Below, in pieces: positions 59,545 to 64,000 of a DNA stretch of 64,000 nt; positions within the stretch are counted from its first letter, which is position 1, and the number at the start of each line of letters is the position of its first letter. The notes below the pieces were generated by a model. That model did not search any database. It had not been told where the DNA came from and saw only the letters and a list, made by a program, of their open reading frames with translations. The position numbers and the translations under genes were made by a program. The DNA lies in NCBI GenBank assembly GCA_021613375.1, contig CM038705.1, forward strand, positions 8,827,095 through 8,891,094, in the 5' to 3' direction. Origin of the DNA: Megaleporinus macrocephalus (Eukaryota; Chordata; Actinopteri; Characiformes; Anostomidae).

Positions 59545-59700
59545 TGTGGTCTGCTGTATTGTGTTCATGGTGTTGTTGTTTGTAGTGGTTGGTATAGTAT
59601 AGTGGGTTACACTGCTGCCCTCCATGCTGTAGACTGGAGTTTGATTCCCCACCCGGGTAGCCACCTTACACTATACCAATAAGAGTCCTTGGGTAAGACT
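59545..59700 (+). mobile_element. tRNA-derived SINE, head region
   Basis: Reads GTAGTGGTTGGTATAGTATA, then CACTGCTGCCCTCCATGCTG, GGAGTTTGATTCCCCACCCG (B-box like) and CAATAAGAGTCCTTGGGTAA. This is the usual head of a fish SINE. Its body is expanded into the minisatellite that follows. Confidence 0.8.
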
Positions 59701-60925
59701 CCTAACACTACCTTCACCTGCCTGTGCACATGTAAACTGTAACACCACCTTCACCTACCTGTGCACATGTAAACTGTAACACTACCTTCACCTACCTGTG
59801 TACAGGTAAACTGTAACACTACCTTCACCTACCTGTGTACAGGTAAACTGTAACACCACCTTCACCTACCTGTGTACAGATAAACTGTAACACTTCTTCA
59901 CCTTACCTGTGTACAGATAAACTGTACATCTGACCAGTCACCTACCTGTGTACAGGTAAACTGTAACACTACCTTCACTACCTGTGTACAGGTAAACTGT
60001 AACAATACCTTCATCTACCTCTGTGTACAGGTAAACTGTAACACTACCTTTCACCTACCTGTGTACAGGTAAACTGTAACACTAACATAACCTACCTGTG
60101 TACAGGTAAACTGTAACACCACCTTCACCTACCTGTGTACAGGTAAACTGTAACACCACCTTCCCTACCTGTGTACAGGTAAACTGTAACACCCTTCACC
60201 TACCTGTGTACAGGTAAACTGTAACACCACCCCCTACCTGTCAGGTAAACTGTAACACTTCCTACCTACCTGTGACTACCTTCACCTACCTGTGTACAGA
60301 TAAACTGTAACGCTACCTTCACCTACCTGTGTACAGGTAAACTGTAACACCATCTTCACCTACCTGTGTACAGGTAAACTGTAACACCATCTTCACCTAC
60401 CTGTGTACATGTAACACCACCTTCACCTACCTGTGCACATGTAAACTGTAACACTACCTTCACCTACCTGTGTACAGGTAAACTGTAACACTACCTTCAC
60501 CTACCTGTGTACAGGTAAACTGTAACACCACCTTCACCTACCTGTGTACAGGTAAACTGTAACACCACCTTCCCCTACCTGTGTACATGTAAACTGTAAC
60601 ACTACCTTCACCTACCTGTGTACAGGTAAACTGTAACATTACCTTCACCTACCTGTGTACAGGTAAACTGTAACGCTACCTTCACCTACCTGTGTACAGG
60701 TAAACTGTAGCACCACCTTCACCTACCTGTGTACAGGTAAACTGTAACATCACCTTCACCTACCTGTGTACAGGTAAACTGTAACACTACCTTCACCTAC
60801 CTGTGTACAAGTAAACTGTAACACCACCTTCACCTACCTGTGTACAGGTAAACTGTGACACTACCTTCACCTACCTGTGTACAGATAAACTGTAACACTA
60901 CCTTCACCTACCTGTGTACAGGTAA
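59695..60925. repeat. 37-bp minisatellite derived from a SINE body, about 32 copies
   Basis: Unit TAACACTACCTTCACCTACC-TGTGTACAGGTAAACTG (37 bases), with near-palindrome TACCTGTGTACAGGTA. The first unit, ACTCCTAACACTACCTTCACC, is the continuation of the SINE head to the left. The right border, AATCCCATAAATGTAG (about 60950), resembles a SINE end. Shortened units occur at 60230-60290. Confidence 0.92.
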
Positions 60926-60929
60926 TGTA

Positions 60930-61185
60930 TAAGAAATGTATAAGAAAATCCCATAAATGTAGATGCTTTTCTTTCACAATAATACCTCATACAGTTGGCT
61001 GGGGCAGCTCTAGCAGGGCAGATTATTTGATATACTGACTCAGCATTCTACCACAATGCTATGTTTATGGAGTCCTCATGGCTAAACGCTTGACTGTATA
61101 AACACTTGTTAAACCCAGACCTCAGTAAATAGGAGGGTGTCCAATCAGGCCAATCAGGGGGTTTGGCTCGACCACCAGTTTAAGA
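60930..61185. other. Intergenic sequence, no feature seen
   Basis: Short unique stretch between the minisatellite and the CpG-rich block. Confidence 0.4.
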
Positions 61186-61189
61186 AGAC

Positions 61190-61800
61190 AAATTGATGAA
61201 AGCCCAGAACAGCGGGAGTGCAGCCGTAGCCTATGCAAGAAATGGAATTGGAACAAGATCTCTCCAGGAGCCTGACAAGGCGAGCGTCAGCAGAGACCCG
61301 CCGCCTCTGTCTGTCAGGAGCAAACAGAGAGGTAAGAAAGCCCGACAGTTCACGCGCAGCCGCGACGAGCCGGCCGCCTGGTCCCCCCTCGCAGCTTTGA
61401 CAGACAGGTAATTTCATTGCGCACTCAGACGACGGGCCGAGAAGCGCAGAGAAGAAAGAAAAGGAAAGCCATGTTAAAATAACTCCACGCTCCCTCAGTG
61501 TGCCACCTGTCTGCGTATCATAATGACTCTGACCTTCTCAACAGGCTAATGACAGTAATCAGTTTTTGAATGCCCGAGAGCGTTCCGTAATAACGAGCAG
61601 CGATTGCCGTATCTCTCTTAATCCGCCACTCTCCTCCTCGGCGCGCCTCGACCTCAGGGCCCGCATCCCTTCCTCTGTTTCCCTCGCTGTCATAAATCGA
61701 TTATCTGGAATAATTAACGAGGAAGAAAGCTACAAGTCATCTCACTGTGGCTTCTTCCCTGCTGGGATTCCCACACATTTCACTTTCTGCACAATTAATT
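61190..61800. promoter_or_regulatory. Conserved-looking non-coding block (candidate enhancer or CpG island)
   Basis: CpG-rich left part (61280-61450: CACGCGCAGCCGCGACGAGC) followed by AT-core motifs (GGCTAATGACAGTAATCAG, CATAAATCGATTATCTGG, AATAATTAACGAGG, CACAATTAATTACTAC). The frames on both strands are short, with no splice-flanked coding signal. It is free of the repeats that fill the neighbourhood. Inference only. Confidence 0.4.
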
Positions 61801-61829
61801 ACTACACTTAATCAATTAGGAGTGACCAA

Positions 61830-62530
61830 CATGGACCTGCCGTAGTCCATCAGACTGCAGAACTGGAGCTCCATCAGAACAACGATGGACGACGGTCAGT
61901 GTTTTGTAATACACAGCATGATACAACATATACATCATGATAATGTCTATCAGAGGCGCTGCCTGAGCAGGGCGAGAAGCATCATCAAGCACCCCTCTCA
62001 CCCTAACCACCAACTTTTTACCCTCCTTCCATCCAACAGTGACCCTGCTGAACCCTACACCCTCACTTCAGAATCTTTATTGCACTCACTGTCCTATTAC
62101 TTTTGCACTACTCATTTTTGCACATCTATCTTTGTAATTTCATACCTGTACAGTCCTATTTATATTCACAATTCTGTTTATACTGCTCTATTTATATCTG
62201 TAGTTATTGCTTACACTCTTACAACTTGTTTAACATATGCTGCCCTGTGCAACCTTTGCATTTCACTGCTTACTGTGTATATATATATGTATAGTAATTA
62301 TATTCTATTTTATATACCACCCCCTTATCTCACATTCTGTGTACACCTACATTCTAAATATTTATTTATATACCACCACATGTACAATAATCTCAAATTA
62401 GTCATTTCTGTTTTGCACTTCATGTAAATTATGATGTCTTTTGCACTTCTGGTTGGATGCTAACTGCATTTTATTGGCTTTGTACCTGTACTCTGTACAA
62501 TCACAATAAAGTGGAATCTAAAAAAAACAT
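61830..62530 (+). mobile_element. L2-like LINE, 3' end
   Basis: 61950-62045 encodes the typical end of the ORF (RRCLSRARSIIKHPSHPNHQ, then LFTLLPS). It is followed by a 3' UTR of TTTTGCACTACTCATTTTTG-type sequence and the tail TGGATGCTAACTGCATTTTA, then TGTACAATCACAATAAAGTG and AATCTAAAAAAAA. 5' truncated; non-functional. Confidence 0.85.
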
Positions 62531-62687
62531 TATTATTTCATATACAGTACTGTCTAAAAGTTAGAGTTAGTTTTACAGTCATTTCAACTAAAAACAGCCT
62601 TTAAGTAGAAGTTTAAGTAGAGAACATGAGGTAAAATGATAGAGATTATCAAAGAAAGTGGTAATGAGAGTATGTGTCAAGCATTTA

Positions 62688-62885
62688 GACCAGTCAGGCG
62701 CTTGCAAACGTATGACAAATTTAATTAAGAATGAGAATAAACAAACAGGCACTATCCAAAAGGAAGGTCAAAAACCAGTCCAAAGTCAAAACTGGAAGAA
62801 ACAAACTAGAGCAACCAGAACTAGAGGGCCCAGACCAGAAGAGAAAACCAGTAACCAGAAACAGGCTCAAAACAGGAGAATATAG
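62688..62885. repeat. Direct repeat, copy 1
   Basis: Starts GACCAGTCAGGCGCTTGCAA. At least 150 bases recur nearly identically from 63851 to the window end (64000), an offset of 1,163 bases. No TG...CA ends or primer site were found that would prove an LTR. Confidence 0.85.
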
Positions 62886-62964
62886 CGAATGCTCAAAATA
62901 CGTTTCTATAAGTACGACAAAGTGGAACACTAGACACTGGGTTCAAATATCCTCTGAAATCGTC

Positions 62965-63590
62965 TACTTGTCTACTACTCAGTAGTGAAATCAGTAGGCG
63001 AGCGCGGCTAGTATGTCTGAATACTCAGTAGTGAAATCAGTAGGCGAGCACGGCTAGTCTGTCTGAATACTCAGTAGTGAAATCAGTAGACGAGCGCGGC
63101 TAGTATGTCTGAATACTCAGTAGTGAAATCAGTAGCGAGCGTGGCTAGTATGTCTGAATACTCAGTAGTAAATCAGTAGGCGAGCGCGGCTAGTATGTCT
63201 GAATACTCAGTAGTGAAATCAGTAGCCGAGCACGGCTAGTATGTCTGAATACTCAGTAGTGAAATCAGTAGGCGAGCGCGGCTAGTATGTCTGAATACTC
63301 AGTAGTGTAATCAGTAGGTGAGCGTGGCTAGTTTGTCTGAATACTCAGTAGTGAAATCAGTAGGCGAGCGTGGCTAGTTTGTCTGAATACTCAGTAGTGA
63401 AATCAGTAGGCGAGCGTGGCTAGTGTGTAGAATACTCAGTAGTAAAATCAGTAGGCGAGCGTGGCTAGTGTGTAGAATACTCAGTAGTGAAATCAGTAGG
63501 CGAGCGCGGCTAGTATGTCTGAATACTCAGTAGTGAAATCAGTAGGTGAGCGCAGCTAGTATGTCTGAATACTCAGTAGGTATTCAGTAG
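62965..63590. repeat. 46-bp minisatellite, about 14 copies
   Basis: Unit ACTCAGTAGTGAAATCAGTA-GGCGAGCGCGGCTAGTATGTCTGAAT (46 bases). Variants alternate GCGCGG/GCGTGG/GCACGG and TATGTCT/TGTGTAG. It lies between the two direct repeats. Confidence 0.94.
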
Positions 63591-63850
63591 TAGATGAACG
63601 GTAACCGGATGACCTACTGAATTGGCAGCCATTTGTATGTAGGTGAACTCAGCACACTGTGTATCCCATGATTCATCTGGAGCCGCGGATGAATTCAGAG
63701 TGGAGTAAATAAACGGTGTAAAGCTGAACATCGGCTGTGTGTACGTAGCTACTGCTAGTGAACTGCTGCTACAGAAGTTAGCGCTACTGCTGAGATAAAC
63801 AATGATTACATTCCTCCCGTTTCATCTTCTCTGATCTACAGCTCCACACC

Positions 63851-64000
63851 GACCAGTCAGGCGCTTGCAAACGTATGACAAATTTAATTAAGAATGAGAA
63901 TAAACAAACAGGCACTATCCAAAAGGAAGGTCAAAACACAGTCCAAAGTCAAAACTGGAAGAAACAAACTAGAGCAACCAGAACTAGAGGGCCCAGACCA
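63851..64000. repeat. Direct repeat, copy 2 (cut by the window end)
   Basis: Same sequence as 62688 onward, differing at very few positions (for example AACACAGTCC for AACCAGTCC). Confidence 0.85.

Noticed and set aside
62688..64000. LTR retrotransposon with 62688 and 63851 as LTRs
   Set aside because: No TG/CA ends, primer site or retroviral-type frames between them.

Overview
The window is nuclear DNA of a ray-finned fish. It has GT-AG introns, vertebrate-type genes, and many Tc1/mariner, hAT, PIF/Harbinger, L2-like LINE and tRNA-derived SINE remnants of teleost type. Several repeats look like those I associate with otophysans (catfish, characins and relatives); that narrower placement is inference. 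Nothing bacterial, plasmid-like or viral was seen.

Only two protein-coding genes can be supported. On the + strand are the last two coding exons of a SynCAM-family adhesion molecule, best matched to cadm4: the transmembrane exon at 15927-16055 and the cytoplasmic-tail exon at 25869-25978. Its Ig-domain exons must lie to the left of the window. On the - strand is a complete two-exon class A receptor (53447-53116 joined to 50540-49721, 383 residues). It has the fold and intron position of the adenosine receptors but has lost almost every activation and ligand-contact residue. The two genes converge, about 24 kb apart. Nothing in the sequence shows that they work together.

Layout: 1-15.9 kb is cadm4 intron, loaded with minisatellites (32-, 38-, 31-, 22- and 156-bp units) and ending in a 1.6-kb CT tract beside the transmembrane exon. 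16-25.9 kb is the last cadm4 intron, with a hAT MITE, a foldback element, a degenerate tandem array, a conserved-looking non-coding block and Tc1 remnants. 26-49.7 kb is intergenic: Tc1 and MITE copies, a 42-bp minisatellite in two blocks around a conserved-looking block, a Harbinger MITE carrying a MADF fragment, a 39-bp minisatellite, a telomere-like array, a SINE folded into a palindrome, and an L2-like LINE fossil. 49.7-53.5 kb is the receptor. 53.5-64 kb is again repeats, with a 37-bp minisatellite grown inside a SINE, a further conserved-looking block and a 46-bp minisatellite between direct repeats.

Most long open frames here are translations of minisatellites whose unit is a multiple of three, or of CT tracts, and are not genes. 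The most interesting items are the microswitch-less adenosine-like receptor, the frame-neutral transmembrane exon of cadm4 preceded by a TG repeat, and several minisatellites whose birth from a transposon end or SINE body can be read at their borders.
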